DNA of 64,000 bases from Roseiarcus sp036513315 (GCA_036513315.1 DATBZF010000112.1:36645-100644), one strand, 5' to 3'. Positions 18,285 to 27,536 are shown, counted from the stretch's first letter. Numbers and translations: made by a program. The notes: generated by a model from the sequence alone, not told the origin.

Positions 18285-19214
18285 TCACCGGTCGGGAATG
18301 AATGCCTGCCCGAGCGAGGCCGGCGCCAGCGCGCCGCGGCTGTCGCGCAGCGAAAGCACGACCAGCACGATAATCGTCGTCAGATAAGGCAGGGAATTGA
18401 GAAGCTGCGCGGGGATCGGCACGCCGAGGCCCTGGAACGCCAGCGCCAGCACCGCGACGCCGCCAAACAGGATCGCCCCGGCCAGCGCGCGCCAGGGTTT
18501 CCACGAGGCGAACACCACCAGCGCCAGCGCGATCCAGCCGCGCCCGGCGGTCATATCAGGCGACCAGAACGGCGTGTAGGACAGCGAGAGATAGCAGCCG
18601 GCGAGACCGGCGCAGCCGCCGCCGAACAGCACCGCGAGTAGCCGGATGCCCCTGACCGGCACGCCAAGCGAGTGACCGGAGATGTGGTTTTCGCCGACCG
18701 CGCGCAAAGTGAGACCCGCGCGCGTCCGCATCAGCCAATAGCCGACAGCGCCAGTGAGCAGGATAGCGAAATAGACGAAGAAATCCTCGCCGAAAATCAA
18801 CCGGCCGACCAATGGCAGGTCGGATAGGCCGGGGATGTAAAGATGGGGAGCGCCGGCGCGCTTCAATCCGACGAAGCCTCCCCCGATCAGATTGGCGAGG
18901 CCGCGTCCAAAAATGGTGAGGGCGAGGCCGGCGGCGACCTGGTTGGTGGCGAGGCCAATGGTCAGGAAAGCAAAGATTGCCGACATCAAGACGCCGCCCA
19001 TGACGCCGGCGATGACGCCGACCATCGTCGAATCCGTGAGATAGGCGAAGGCGAAGCCGGTTGATGCGCCGACGATCATCATGCCTTCGAGGCCGAGATT
19101 GAGCACGCCGGCGCGCTCGGCCACGACTTCGCCGATCGCCGCCAGCAGAAGCGGCGTTGCAGCGGCGACGATGATCACCAGGATGTCCTGGATCTGTTGT
19201 GGATCGAAGCTCAC
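18285..19214 (-). CDS. ABC transporter permease (nucleoside/BMP type)
   Basis: 309 residues with about eight to nine hydrophobic segments. The phrase GEVVAERAGVLNLGLEGMMIVGA is diagnostic of the BPD_transp_2 permeases of the nucleoside family (NupQ/YufQ type), as is RAGLTLRAVGENHISGHSLGV, which is the coupling loop. Inner membrane. Its ATG overlaps the stop of the next permease gene. Confidence 0.93.
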   Translation of the reverse strand: MSFDPQQIQDILVIIVAAATPLLLAAIGEVVAERAGVLNLGLEGMMIVGASTGFAFAYLTDSTMVGVIAGVMGGVLMSAIFAFLTIGLATNQVAAGLALTIFGRGLANLIGGGFVGLKRAGAPHLYIPGLSDLPLVGRLIFGEDFFVYFAILLTGAVGYWLMRTRAGLTLRAVGENHISGHSLGVPVRGIRLLAVLFGGGCAGLAGCYLSLSYTPFWSPDMTAGRGWIALALVVFASWKPWRALAGAILFGGVAVLALAFQGLGVPIPAQLLNSLPYLTTIIVLVVLSLRDSRGALAPASLGQAFIPDR

Positions 19215-20299
19215 GATCTGGCTCCCCAGGTGAAGCGCAGGCTGTAACGGGCGAGCACGTCGGCGGCGAGCACGCAGATCAGCAGCACGCCCTGAAAGGC
19301 CAGAGTCAGGTCGCCCGGCAGATGCAGGGCGATCTGCGCGTCCTCGCCGCCAACGAAGGTCAATGCGAGCACGAGGCCGGCGATGAATATGCCGACCGGC
19401 GACAGGCGCCCGAGGAAAGCGACGATGATCGCTGAAAAACCGTAGCCCGGCGAAATCGACGGCAGCAATTGTCCGATTCTGCCCGACACTTCGACGACGC
19501 CGGCGAGCCCGGCAAGACCCCCCGAAATCGCGAAGGCGGCGATGGCGATCGTGCGGTCGTTGAAGCCGCCGAACCGCGCCGCTTTGGGCGCCGAACCGAC
19601 GAGCCGAACCTGATAGCCAAACAGCGTCTTCGAGAAGACGACCGCCGCGATCGCCACCACGATCGGCGCCAGGAGCACGCCGAGATGGAGGGAGCCGCCG
19701 TCGAACAGAATGGGCAGCGTCGCCTCAGGGTCGAGATTGACGGAGACGGGCAGATTGTGGCCGCCAGGATCTTTCCACGGACCGCGCACCAGCCAGTCGA
19801 GCCCGAGCTGCGCGACATAGACGAGCATCAGGCTGGTCAGGATTTCCGAGACATTGAGCCAGACACGCAGCAGCGCGGGGATCATCGCATAGAGCAGCCC
19901 GCCAAGAGCGCCGAGGATCATCATGGCGGCCAGGATCCACCAGCCGCCCAGCGCGCCCTGATAGGCGCCGCCATAGGTCAGCAGGCCAAGCCAGCCGCCG
20001 AGCGCGCCGCCGGCGATGAATTGTCCTTCCGCGCCGATATTCCAGAGATTGGCGCGATAGCAGAAGGCGAGGCCGACGGCGATCAGGATCAGCGGCGACG
20101 CCTTCACGGCGATTGCCTGAAGGGAATAGGATTGCGACAGCGGTTCGACGAAATAGACGTCGAATGCTTCGATCGTCGAGCGCCCCATCAGCGCGATGAC
20201 GATTCCGCCGATCAGGATTGCGACGATCAGCGCGCCGACCGGCGCCAGTATTTCGCGAAGGGCCGAGCGCTGCGGGCGCGCGTCGAGATCAATGCGCAT
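19211..20299 (-). CDS. ABC transporter permease (nucleoside/BMP type)
   Basis: About 362 residues from the ATG at 20297-20299; a further ATG at 20320 is in frame. Multi-spanning BPD_transp_2 permease with AFCYRANLWNIGAEGQFIAGG, the equivalent of the E-G-Q loop, and YQVRLVGSAPKAARFGG as the coupling region. It pairs with the smaller permease as a heterodimer, as in NupPQ. Overlaps both neighbours. Confidence 0.93.
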   Translation of the reverse strand: MRIDLDARPQRSALREILAPVGALIVAILIGGIVIALMGRSTIEAFDVYFVEPLSQSYSLQAIAVKASPLILIAVGLAFCYRANLWNIGAEGQFIAGGALGGWLGLLTYGGAYQGALGGWWILAAMMILGALGGLLYAMIPALLRVWLNVSEILTSLMLVYVAQLGLDWLVRGPWKDPGGHNLPVSVNLDPEATLPILFDGGSLHLGVLLAPIVVAIAAVVFSKTLFGYQVRLVGSAPKAARFGGFNDRTIAIAAFAISGGLAGLAGVVEVSGRIGQLLPSISPGYGFSAIIVAFLGRLSPVGIFIAGLVLALTFVGGEDAQIALHLPGDLTLAFQGVLLICVLAADVLARYSLRFTWGARS

Positions 20300-21860
20300 G
20301 ACCGCCCTCGCCGCTCGCATTGGTTTGGCCCGGCATGCCCGCCATCAGCAGGCCGATTTCCTCGCGCGTCGTGCCGCGCGCCGGTAGAGCTTCTGAGAGT
20401 TCGCCGGTGTGGATGACGGCGATGCGATCGCTGATCTCGAAAAGCTCATCGAGGTCCTGGCTGATGATGAGCACCGCGGCGCCGCGCGCGCAAAGATCGA
20501 GCAAGGCCTGGCGGATTGTCGCGGCCGCCAGCGCGTCAACGCCCCAGGTCGGCTGATTGATGACGAGCAGCGCTGGCTCGCGCAGGATTTCGCGCCCGAC
20601 CACGAACTTTTGCAAATTGCCGCCCGACAAAGTACGCGCCAGCGGATCGGCGCCGGATTTGCGCACGTCGAACGCTGCGATGACTTTCTGCGATTGATCT
20701 TTCGCAGCCACGCCATTGATGAAGCCCAGTCGCGTGAGGCCGTCCGATCCATGGCCGGTCAGCACGATATTTTCCGACAAGGTGAAATCGGGCGCCGCTG
20801 CATGGCCGTTGCGCTCCTCAGGCACGAAGCCGGCGTTGAGCGCGCGCCTTTCGCTGATGCCGAGCGCGCCGACCGGCGCGCCGTCGATGACGATCGACTC
20901 AGGGCGCGCCGCAAGGCTCTCGCCGGAAAGATTGGCGAAAAGCTCGGACTGGCCATTGCCCGCCACGCCGGCGATTCCCAATACTTCGCCGCCTTTCACT
21001 GCGAGTGAAACGCGCTTGAGCGAAACCCCGTGCAGAGATGGCGAGGGCGCATCGAGATGGGAGACGACCAGGCGATCCTTGCCGAGCGCATGGGCGCCCG
21101 CGGCGCGGACTTCCATGATCTGCGAGCCCACCATCAAAGCGGCGAGCGAGCGCGGCGTCTCTGCACGCGGATCGCAGGTCCCCACCAGCTTGCCGAGGCG
21201 CAGGATGGTGGCGCGGTCGCACAGGCGTTTCACCTCTTCCAGGTGATGCGAAATATACAAAAGCGCCCTGCCCTCGGCTTTCAGCCGGTCGAGCGTCTCG
21301 AACAGCTTTTCGGCTTCCTGCGGCGTCAGCACCGAGGTCGGCTCGTCGAGGATCAAAACCTTGGGGTCCTGCAGCAGGCAGCGGGCGATTTCGATACGCT
21401 GACGCTCGCCCGCCGATAGCGACCAGACCGGCCGGTTCGGCTCAAGCCCCATGCCATAGGCGCGCGAAATGCCTTCGATCTTGCCCGGCACATCCTGCAG
21501 CCTCTCGGACGGCGGCATGACCAGCGCGATATTCTCGGCGACGGTCAAATTGTCGAACAATGAAAAGTGCTGGAACACCATGCCAATGCCGAGCGCCCGG
21601 GCGGCGTTGGGATTGGGCAGCTTTATCGGGGCGCCCTGCCAGAGAATCTCGCCTTCGGTCGGCGCGAGCAGGCCGTAGAGCATCTTGACCAGCGTCGACT
21701 TGCCCGCCCCATTCTCGCCGAGCAACGCATGAACTTCGCCTGGCGTCAGACCCAATGTGATGTTGTCATTGGCGGTGAAAGCGCCGAACCGCTTGGTGAT
21801 GCCGCGCACCGCCAAAAGCGGTGTTTCCGGCTGCCCTCCTCCCGCGCCCGTCTGCTCCAA
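20289..21860 (-). CDS. ABC transporter ATP-binding protein, two nucleotide-binding domains
   Basis: 523 residues, a fused double ATPase of the sugar/nucleoside (RbsA/NupO) class. Domain 1 has Walker A GENGAGKSTL, signature LSAGERQRIEIAR and Walker B VLILDEPTSVL. Domain 2 has a degenerate Walker A (GVAGNGQSELF), signature LSGGNLQKFVVGRE and a weak Walker B (ALLVINQPTWGVD), so one site is probably inactive, as is common in this class. First gene of the four-gene importer operon. Confidence 0.94.
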   Translation of the reverse strand: MEQTGAGGGQPETPLLAVRGITKRFGAFTANDNITLGLTPGEVHALLGENGAGKSTLVKMLYGLLAPTEGEILWQGAPIKLPNPNAARALGIGMVFQHFSLFDNLTVAENIALVMPPSERLQDVPGKIEGISRAYGMGLEPNRPVWSLSAGERQRIEIARCLLQDPKVLILDEPTSVLTPQEAEKLFETLDRLKAEGRALLYISHHLEEVKRLCDRATILRLGKLVGTCDPRAETPRSLAALMVGSQIMEVRAAGAHALGKDRLVVSHLDAPSPSLHGVSLKRVSLAVKGGEVLGIAGVAGNGQSELFANLSGESLAARPESIVIDGAPVGALGISERRALNAGFVPEERNGHAAAPDFTLSENIVLTGHGSDGLTRLGFINGVAAKDQSQKVIAAFDVRKSGADPLARTLSGGNLQKFVVGREILREPALLVINQPTWGVDALAAATIRQALLDLCARGAAVLIISQDLDELFEISDRIAVIHTGELSEALPARGTTREEIGLLMAGMPGQTNASGEGGHAH

Positions 21861-22008
21861 CCCAGCCTCCCAGCCAAGAACGGGTTGATATTAATCGCGG
21901 ATCAAAACATAGCCAGCCTCAATCGACCCGTACTTATCTAATCAATCCATAAGCACTTTCGCATTGGGAACGAATGTCGTCCGAGGCCGCCACCTCGTCT
22001 GTCTCCGG

Positions 22009-22980
22009 TCAGGGCAAAAGAATAGTCGACCCTGTAGTCGCCCTGCCCTCCAGAGCCTCATGCGCCCGGGACGCCTCAGCGAGCGGCAGGCGTGAGGCGA
22101 TGTTGACCTTGACGTCGCCCGATTGCACCACGCGGAACAGATCGCGCGCCATCCGCTCCAGCCGCGCGCGATCGGCCAGAAACGTGAACAGGGTCGGCCG
22201 CGTTGCGAACAGCGATCCTTTCTGGGAGAGCAAGGCGAGGTTGAATCCCTCGACCGGCCCTGACGCCGAGCCATAGCTGGCGAAAGTGCCGAATGGGCGC
22301 AGGCAATCGAGCGAGCCGAGAAAAGTCGCCTTGCCGATGCCGTCATAGACGACGGCGCATTTGGCGCCTTTGGTCAGTTCCCTGACCCGGACGGCGAAGT
22401 CCTCCTCCCGGTAGAGGATGAGATGTTTGGCCCCCGCCTTCTTGGCGAGCTTGGCCTTGTCGGGCGAACCGACCGTGCCGATGACGGTCGCGCCAAGCGC
22501 CTTGCCCCACTGACAGAGAATCTGACCGACGCCGCCCGCGGCGGCGTGCACCAGGATCGTATCGCCCGGCTGAACCTTGTAGGTCTGGCGCAGGAGATAT
22601 TGCGAGGTGAGGCCCTTCAGCATCATCGCCGCGCCCGTCTCGTAGGAGATCGCCTTGGGCAATTTGACGAGGAATTTCGCCTCGACATTGCGCTCCTGCC
22701 CGTAAGAGCCGAGCGGCGCGACATAGGCGACGCGATCGCCCGGCTTGAAATCCTTCACGCCCTTGCCGACCTCGACGATTTCGCCCGCGCCTTCATTGCC
22801 CGGCGTGAAGGGTTTGACAGGCGTCGGATAGAGGCCCGTGCGATAATAGATATCGAGAAAATTGACGCCGATCGCATGATGACGCACTCGCGCTTCGCCG
22901 GGCCCTGGCGGCGGAAGCTCGACGTCTTCCAGCCGCATGACTTCCGGCCCGCCGTTCTCATAAATTCTGATCGCCTGCAC
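22009..22980 (-). CDS. Quinone oxidoreductase (zeta-crystallin type)
   Basis: 323 residues from the GTG at 22978-22980, preceded by GGGGGGAGG at good spacing; longer frames upstream lack similarity. NADPH:quinone reductase of the medium-chain dehydrogenase family, cytoplasmic. GVNFLDIYYRTGLYP and PFTPGNEGAGEIVEVG are the typical N-terminal motifs, HAAAGGVGQILCQWGKALGA is the Rossmann dinucleotide site, and no zinc ligands are present. Stands alone. Confidence 0.94.
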   Translation of the reverse strand: MQAIRIYENGGPEVMRLEDVELPPPGPGEARVRHHAIGVNFLDIYYRTGLYPTPVKPFTPGNEGAGEIVEVGKGVKDFKPGDRVAYVAPLGSYGQERNVEAKFLVKLPKAISYETGAAMMLKGLTSQYLLRQTYKVQPGDTILVHAAAGGVGQILCQWGKALGATVIGTVGSPDKAKLAKKAGAKHLILYREEDFAVRVRELTKGAKCAVVYDGIGKATFLGSLDCLRPFGTFASYGSASGPVEGFNLALLSQKGSLFATRPTLFTFLADRARLERMARDLFRVVQSGDVKVNIASRLPLAEASRAHEALEGRATTGSTILLP

Positions 22981-23510
22981 GGACGCCTCCCCCCGATGAT
23001 CCCTGAAAGACATGATTGTCCAACGGCCTAAGCCGCGCAAGGGGATGCCAGCGGCGACCACGGGCCGCTCGATCCGCGCGCCGCGGAAACCCCTTGTTTT
23101 GAATGAAAAACGCCGGACGATGAGAAAAAGCCGCCCCGAACCCCTCCTTAAGTCCTTGATATCCACCCGCCCGCCGCAACAATAAGTCCCGCGAATCCAG
23201 CCTTGTCAGCGCTTTAGCCTACATTTTAGTTTCGTACGCTGTTTTCTCAGACCCGTGCGTCAGAGGCCAACTCGCCGTCCGTGACGGGGTCTGGCGAGGC
23301 GCACGCTTATCCTACCCGACAATCTGTTTTTCAGAAAGAGAATGTCGAAACCTGCGTCCGCGCCCGCCGAGACAGGGCGCCAGACGATCGCGATAGAGGG
23401 CATTCCGTTGATGCTCACTGTCGATACGACACAGCGTCGATACGCACTTGCCAGCCATGGCTGACGACTCTATAGCATGCCCGGCCTCGAACATGCCGAG
23501 CCGCCGCGCA
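22981..23510. other. Intergenic region before tRNA-Glu
   Basis: 530 bases between the oxidoreductase start and tRNA-Glu. I see no convincing gene. A short direct repeat GTCGATACG occurs twice near 23415-23440. The region should contain promoters for the oxidoreductase (minus) and the tRNA (plus). Confidence 0.4.
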
Positions 23511-23586
23511 GCGCCCATCGTCTAGCGGTCCAGGACGTCGCCCTTTCACGGCGAAAACACGGGTTCGATTCCCGTTGGGCGCGCCA
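23511..23586 (+). tRNA. tRNA-Glu (anticodon TTC)
   Basis: 76-base cloverleaf: acceptor GCGCCCA pairs with TGGGCGC, anticodon loop CTTTCAC gives anticodon TTC, T arm ACGGGTTCGATTCCCGT, and CCA is encoded. It stands exactly at the boundary where the density of recognisable core genes drops, a common place for island integration. Confidence 0.96.
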
Positions 23587-23798
23587 ATGATTTCAATAAG
23601 TTAGCGACGAAATCGGGACCCGTCTCGGACGCAATACGGATATTATACGGAAAAGATGCCCCTGGCTCGCCACGGATAAAGGCGGACATCTCGGTTGGCT
23701 AAACGCCGCAAAAGCGGGAGCCCGAGATAACGCGCCGCGTCATCCACACCCGGTTCATTCGGTCGTCAAAACCGCAAGGACGACGCTGGCAAAAAAAA

Positions 23799-23832
23799 GG
23801 GCCGCCAAGAGTCTTGTGCTCTTAGGCGGCCC
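23799..23832 (-). terminator. Strong rho-independent terminator
   Basis: GGGCCGCC-AAGAG / CTCTT-A-GGCGGCCC stem with a short loop; on the minus strand it is followed by eight T residues (23791-23798). It terminates the 85-aa membrane protein gene at 23872-24129. Confidence 0.85.
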
Positions 23833-23871
23833 GAGCACCGCGATGGGGGAATGTCGCGGCGATATGAAGGC

Positions 23872-24129
23872 TCAGGGGAGTTCAATCTCGTGGCGAATGC
23901 GGCCCGCGACATGCTGCGATACGAAAGCCGCCTCCTGGACGGATGCGAACCTGTGCAGCGCAAGGCCCGCTGAATCCTGGTGGACAGGTCGGAGGGCTAT
24001 GAGGCCGGCGACCGCAATTAAAACAACCCCAACGACAAGCGAGGCTAAGAACTGGCGGCCGGCTGACGATTGGACCTCATCAAGGTCCAGCCCCACCGCA
24101 TGGCTTTCGTCGAAAACCTGATTGTCCAT
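23872..24129 (-). CDS. Small single-pass membrane protein (85 aa)
   Basis: Starts ATG at 24127-24129 after GGGGAG. Acidic N-terminus (DNQVFDESHAVGLDLDEVQ), then one hydrophobic helix (FLASLVVGVVLIAVAGLIAL), then a soluble tail (RFASVQEAAFVSQHVAGRI). No family recognised. A perfect terminator follows it, which supports that it is an expressed unit. Confidence 0.65.
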   Translation of the reverse strand: MDNQVFDESHAVGLDLDEVQSSAGRQFLASLVVGVVLIAVAGLIALRPVHQDSAGLALHRFASVQEAAFVSQHVAGRIRHEIELP

Positions 24130-24438
24130 TTCGTGCTCTCCCCGTCCGCAATCCGTGGTCGACTTATGGAATAATCTTGAGTCGAATGATGTGGCGTTCA
24201 CCACGTCCCGTGGACGCCGCTCTCATAACCAGTCGCTCGTTGCGAAGGTTCCGAGAGCGATATGGCGCTATCGAAGCAAGCGAAGACTCCCCCGCATTTC
24301 CAAGGTTTCGCCCCCATAAGGCCAAGGAAGCCCAAGGGCGCCTTTCTCACTCTGGCGGGAAAAGCTGACGCTGGCGGCTTGAAGGCGGCTCATGGGCCGC
24401 GCTGCGGGTCGTCGGGCGGTTACTGGGAATTTGCCCGA

Positions 24439-24747
24439 TCATTCGCTAAGCGCATTCAAATCGACGTCGCCAAATTGCGCGAGCACGACCGCGTCCTGAA
24501 AATCGCCCATCGAGGGATCGCCGGTTCGCGAGAAGGCTACCGCGCCGGCATGAGCTTGTGCCGCGACCCGGGCTTGACGCTCCGCTGATGCGGCGCTTGG
24601 CGATTCCTTCGCCTCCCCGGCCGTCAGTTCGCCCTCGGCATTACGATCGAAGGGCACGACGACGTAATATGTGACGCTCAAGACCGATCGCCCCGCGTTA
24701 GCTTCTGGCACAATGAGCGCATTCGCCGGTTCACGACTTTGGGCCAT
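24439..24747 (-). CDS. Hypothetical protein (102 aa)
   Basis: Starts ATG at 24745-24747, with a few residues overlapping the preceding membrane protein gene. The sequence has a beta-type start (RSVLSVTYYVVVPFDRNAEGE), an Ala/Glu-rich middle and an acidic end. No domain is recognised. It belongs to a minus-strand run of four small overlapping or closely spaced genes (25410 to 24439). Confidence 0.5.
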   Translation of the reverse strand: MAQSREPANALIVPEANAGRSVLSVTYYVVVPFDRNAEGELTAGEAKESPSAASAERQARVAAQAHAGAVAFSRTGDPSMGDFQDAVVLAQFGDVDLNALSE

Positions 24748-24961
24748 CCCTTGCCCTGATATGCCACCGGCGCGCCGCGATGAAAGCCCAGATCGCTTCA
24801 ACTAATCCGAAGGGCCAAGCGCCCTGCAAGAAGCCATACAGGGAGCCCAGAAGACAAGCGCCCGCGAACGCAAGAACGAACCAATGACTGCGGCTTTCGA
24901 GGGTGTAAAATATCAGCATCGCGGCGACCGCAAAGAGGCCGAAAAGCGTCAGCGCATCCAT
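24731..24961 (-). CDS. Small membrane protein (76 aa), conserved in Hyphomicrobiales
   Basis: MDALTLFGLFAVAAMLIFY is the first membrane segment; a second hydrophobic stretch follows (WFVLAFAGACLLGSLYGFL) and then FGLVEAIWAFIAARRW. From memory, close homologues of this length occur in many Bradyrhizobium-like genomes as unnamed membrane proteins. Function unknown. Confidence 0.72.
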   Translation of the reverse strand: MDALTLFGLFAVAAMLIFYTLESRSHWFVLAFAGACLLGSLYGFLQGAWPFGLVEAIWAFIAARRWHIRARDGPKS

Positions 24962-24985
24962 ACTAAAACCGATCCGTTCCGTTCT

Positions 24986-25189
24986 TCACGACGACTTGCC
25001 AAACACGATTGGCCGCCGGCGCGCAAATCCTGGTGAGGCAGACTCGCGCAATGCCCGATTCTCGTGAATAAGGCTGCGGATGATCGCCAGCAATTCGCCA
25101 ACGGCCGCGCGCGCGTCGCCATCGCAATCGGCGATGATGTCGTCGACTGTTCGATCCGCCCGCACAGGTCGCGGCGTGTCATCGGCCAT
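24986..25189 (-). CDS. Hypothetical protein (67 aa)
   Basis: Starts ATG at 25187-25189, two bases after the stop of the upstream gene. Acidic and helical: VDDIIADCDGDARAAVGELL then IRSLIHENRALRES, which looks like a short coiled coil, and a basic end (FARRRPIVFGKSS). No known domain. Confidence 0.55.
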   Translation of the reverse strand: MADDTPRPVRADRTVDDIIADCDGDARAAVGELLAIIRSLIHENRALRESASPGFARRRPIVFGKSS

Positions 25190-25191
25190 GT

Positions 25192-25410
25192 CTATGGGGT
25201 CGAATGCGCGGCGGTCGGCGGTCCCACCATCGCGACATAGCCGCACGTATGTAGGTGCTTCGCAAGCCGGTCGGCGGCGAGCCGAGCGATCAGTTCATCG
25301 GCATCGCGGGCGCGCTTCTTGCCGTCGTAATGCCGCAACGCAAAGGCGAGAGACTCTGCAAGTCTTTCGTCATCGGCAAGCCTCAGTTCAGCGTTTTTGT
25401 CTGGCCGCAT
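25192..25410 (-). CDS. Hypothetical protein (72 aa)
   Basis: ATG after GGAGAGACAGCC. Charged helical protein (LADDERLAESLAFALRHYDG, then RDADELIARLAADRLAKHL) ending in a less ordered tail. First gene of the small minus-strand run. No family recognised. Confidence 0.55.
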   Translation of the reverse strand: MRPDKNAELRLADDERLAESLAFALRHYDGKKRARDADELIARLAADRLAKHLHTCGYVAMVGPPTAAHSTP

Positions 25411-25685
25411 GGCTGTCTCTCCTGCCCGGTTCTCTATCTAGCAAAGGCGCACCGCTTCTGTTCCCTTTATGTTCTCACCGCAAGCTACGCGAGTCAACGG
25501 TAGCCTCTCAGTGTTCTGCGGACGGGATAATTCCGGGAGATTGATTAAGTGACGAAAAAATAAAGTGATTAGACAATGGAACCATATGTCGTATGGTCGA
25601 CAGATCGTCGATGGGTGTCTTAGAGGCTCCGACGACAGAGAGACGTAGACGTGCTCCCGCCGCGTGAGGCAGTGGAGGGGCGTCA

Positions 25686-25895
25686 ATGTCATTTAATGAA
25701 TCCAGCTACGAGCAAACTCGCATCATGCGCGACGCCGTCGAAATGGTCGTGCGCCTCACACAAGAGGGCGAACATCGGCGCGACGAAATCGCGAAGATTA
25801 TCTTTCGGATCGCCGACCAAATGACGTTCGACGCGCCAGCGCTCGCTAATTTGACGCTGTGTGAAATGGCCGACGAGGCGCGGAAGAAGGCTTGA
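25686..25895 (+). CDS. Hypothetical protein (69 aa)
   Basis: ATG preceded by GGAGGGG at good spacing. Short helical protein (RIMRDAVEMVVRLTQEG, then DEIAKIIFRIADQMTF, LTLCEMADEARKKA). No domain recognised. Followed after 63 bases by the MARVISLAEQ-type gene. Confidence 0.6.
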   Translation: MSFNESSYEQTRIMRDAVEMVVRLTQEGEHRRDEIAKIIFRIADQMTFDAPALANLTLCEMADEARKKA

Positions 25896-25958
25896 TGAGC
25901 AGTTGCGCCGCCGCCAGCATGGCACGTAGGACTTTGACCGACCGTGTTATGATCGCGA

Positions 25959-26308
25959 ATGGCTAGAGTCATCAGTCTTGCCGAGCAAGTCGAATTGAAC
26001 GGCCTTCGCGCAGAATTGGCTTTGGCGAAAATTGCCGCGTCGAACGCGCCGCCGATGAGTCCCTTCCTGAGCGGCAATGCGCTCGCGCGCTTCATCGCTG
26101 CGGAAGAAAGACGCATCTTCGTCACAGATCGCAAGATCGCGACGCTTGAGCAGGCGCGCGAACTCATGCTCGCCCTGCCCGAGCGCCATCAGTCCGGCAA
26201 TTTGCCGCCGAACTTTTGATCAATGCCGCCGAGCGGGGCGATTACGCCAGTGTCGACGACGCTCAGGCGCAGCTCAGCCGGGCGCTGGCGGCCGAAGGGC
26301 TGCTCTGA
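25959..26308 (+). pseudogene. Orphan island protein, apparently frameshifted
   Basis: The first frame (25959-26219) starts MARVISLAEQVELNGLRAEL and stops at NLPPNF. From about 26198 a second frame reads AAELLINAAERGDYASVDDA and continues to a stop at 26308 in clearly coding style, as though one protein had been split by a one-base shift near 26190. The first 60 residues are about 75 percent identical to the gene at 29511-29705. Function unknown. The tail overlaps the end of the opposing gene at 26263. Confidence 0.5.
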
Positions 26309-26658
26309 GCGCCCCTCTCCGACGCCGTCACCCTATCCGACCTGATCGATTCGACGCTCGCGCCCGCCAAGCCTTCAACGGCGTTGTCGACCACATTTTT
26401 GATCACGCCTTCGAACTCCCTCAACATTTCGGCCGTGAGCTGATTGATGCGGCCTTGCGTATCGTCGGCTGAAATATTCGCGGCCATTTGCTCAAAACCA
26501 AGGGCGAGCGCATCGTTTGTGGCGAATACGTGCTGGGGATCAATCAGTCTTTTTTCAGCAAGTGCCCAGAAAAGAGCCGTGGCTTGATAGATGGCGAACA
26601 TGCGCGTCGCCGTGCATTGCGCCGTCAGCTCAGCGTCTCTTGACAGTTTATTTGGCAT
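26263..26658 (-). CDS. Hypothetical helical protein, phasin-like character (131 aa)
   Basis: Starts ATG at 26656-26658 behind GAGGAAAATC. Helical composition with TRMFAIYQATALFWALAEKR, then DALALGFEQMAANI and EMLREFEGVIKNVVDNAVEG. Amphipathic helices of this kind occur in phasin-like proteins but no firm match can be claimed. The C-terminal 30 residues are Ser/Ala-rich. Confidence 0.55.
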   Translation of the reverse strand: MPNKLSRDAELTAQCTATRMFAIYQATALFWALAEKRLIDPQHVFATNDALALGFEQMAANISADDTQGRINQLTAEMLREFEGVIKNVVDNAVEGLAGASVESIRSDRVTASERGAQSSPSAASARLSCA

Positions 26659-26751
26659 GATTTTCCTCGATTTGTTCGAGAAGCTACCGCACCGCAGCAT
26701 TTTCGGCGCCAAAGGAATTGGCTGCCATCGTCTAAGCGGGCCGACAGCGTC

Positions 26752-26931
26752 GTGCGATGGCGGCGCATTGATCTCAAAAGGGTCTTGGCGGCCGCTCCGC
26801 TGATAGCGAAGCACGGCGACGTCCGCATGACCGATCTGCGCGATTTCTTGACGGCTGACCGCCCGCAACGCGCTCGCAAGTCGATCGACGCGCAGCGCCA
26901 GGCGGTGTTCGATCCAACCGTCGGAGACTAG
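26752..26931 (+). CDS. Possible small protein with GTG start (59 aa)
   Basis: Reads RWRRIDLKRVLAAAPLIAK, then GDVRMTDLRDFLTADRPQR and a stop. Codon choice looks coding, but the only start is GTG at 26752 with a weak ribosome site. Could also be the 3' remnant of a longer gene. The surrounding 26659-27030 holds nothing else I can support. Confidence 0.35.
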   Translation: MRWRRIDLKRVLAAAPLIAKHGDVRMTDLRDFLTADRPQRARKSIDAQRQAVFDPTVGD

Positions 26932-27030
26932 GCGCGAGCGGCCGACGTGGTGAGCCGCCACTAATTATTTACATTGCGCCATCGCGAAAATAGGCGTTGA
27001 TCATTCTGAGGGGCCTCGATGGAGGCGAAG

Positions 27031-27120
27031 ATGGTTCTAATTCCGATCGTTCTTGCGATAGGCGGCTTTTTATCGCTCGTGTATTGGCTCGATAAACGCA
27101 CCAGTCCTTGGCCCAAATGA
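27031..27120 (+). CDS. Tiny membrane protein (29 aa)
   Basis: ATG follows GGAGG at ideal distance. The product MVLIPIVLAIGGFLSLVYW plus LDKRTSPWPK is one hydrophobic helix with a basic tail. Ends just before a set of hairpins at 27128-27219. Confidence 0.5.
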   Translation: MVLIPIVLAIGGFLSLVYWLDKRTSPWPK

Positions 27121-27127
27121 AAGCAGC

Positions 27128-27219
27128 CGCCGGCGTGAACCGGCGGTCGTCGCGGCCAAAGCGGAAAGCAACCGCCGGATCTCGTAATCGGCGGCCGAGT
27201 TCGAGGGACGAACTCGGCC
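27128..27219. repeat. Cluster of three hairpins
   Basis: Hairpin 1 at 27128-27147 (CCGCCGG / CCGGCGG); hairpin 2 around 27173-27196 (CCGCCGGAT / ATCGGCGG); hairpin 3 at 27193-27219 with an 11-bp perfect stem (GGCCGAGTTCG / CGAACTCGGCC, loop AGGGA). Hairpins 1 and 2 both follow AAAGCARCCGCCGG, so they look like two copies of one unit. No T-run follows. Confidence 0.55.
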
Positions 27220-27338
27220 TAAGTGTGAGGCGATTGCTTACGTCATTCTCGCGTCGCCGCCTCTCCGTCCTCACGCAGTATCGCCTCAGCAGCCTTGGCC
27301 TCCCGTCGCGGCGATTTCACCCGAAAGGAAGCGGCGCC

Positions 27339-27536
27339 ATGCCACTCTCTCCCGATTTGCGCGACAAGCTTCTTACTTTCAATTGTCCGCAATGCCGTCA
27401 CGCGCTGGCTAAGAAGGGCGCCTGGTTCATGGCGATGTCTCGAATCAAGTGCGGCGGGTGTGGACACACCGTGCCGATCACCTACGGGGACAAACTCGCA
27501 CTATTCGAGAGCCATGCTCAATTGATCGACCCATAA
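27339..27536 (+). CDS. Zinc-ribbon protein (65 aa)
   Basis: ATG at 27339 preceded by AAAGGA. Two CxxC knuckles (CPQCRHALAKKGAWF and CGGCGHTV) spaced 20 residues apart form a zinc ribbon; the rest is short flanking sequence. Such proteins are common on alphaproteobacterial islands, role unknown, possibly nucleic-acid binding. Confidence 0.7.
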   Translation: MPLSPDLRDKLLTFNCPQCRHALAKKGAWFMAMSRIKCGGCGHTVPITYGDKLALFESHAQLIDP

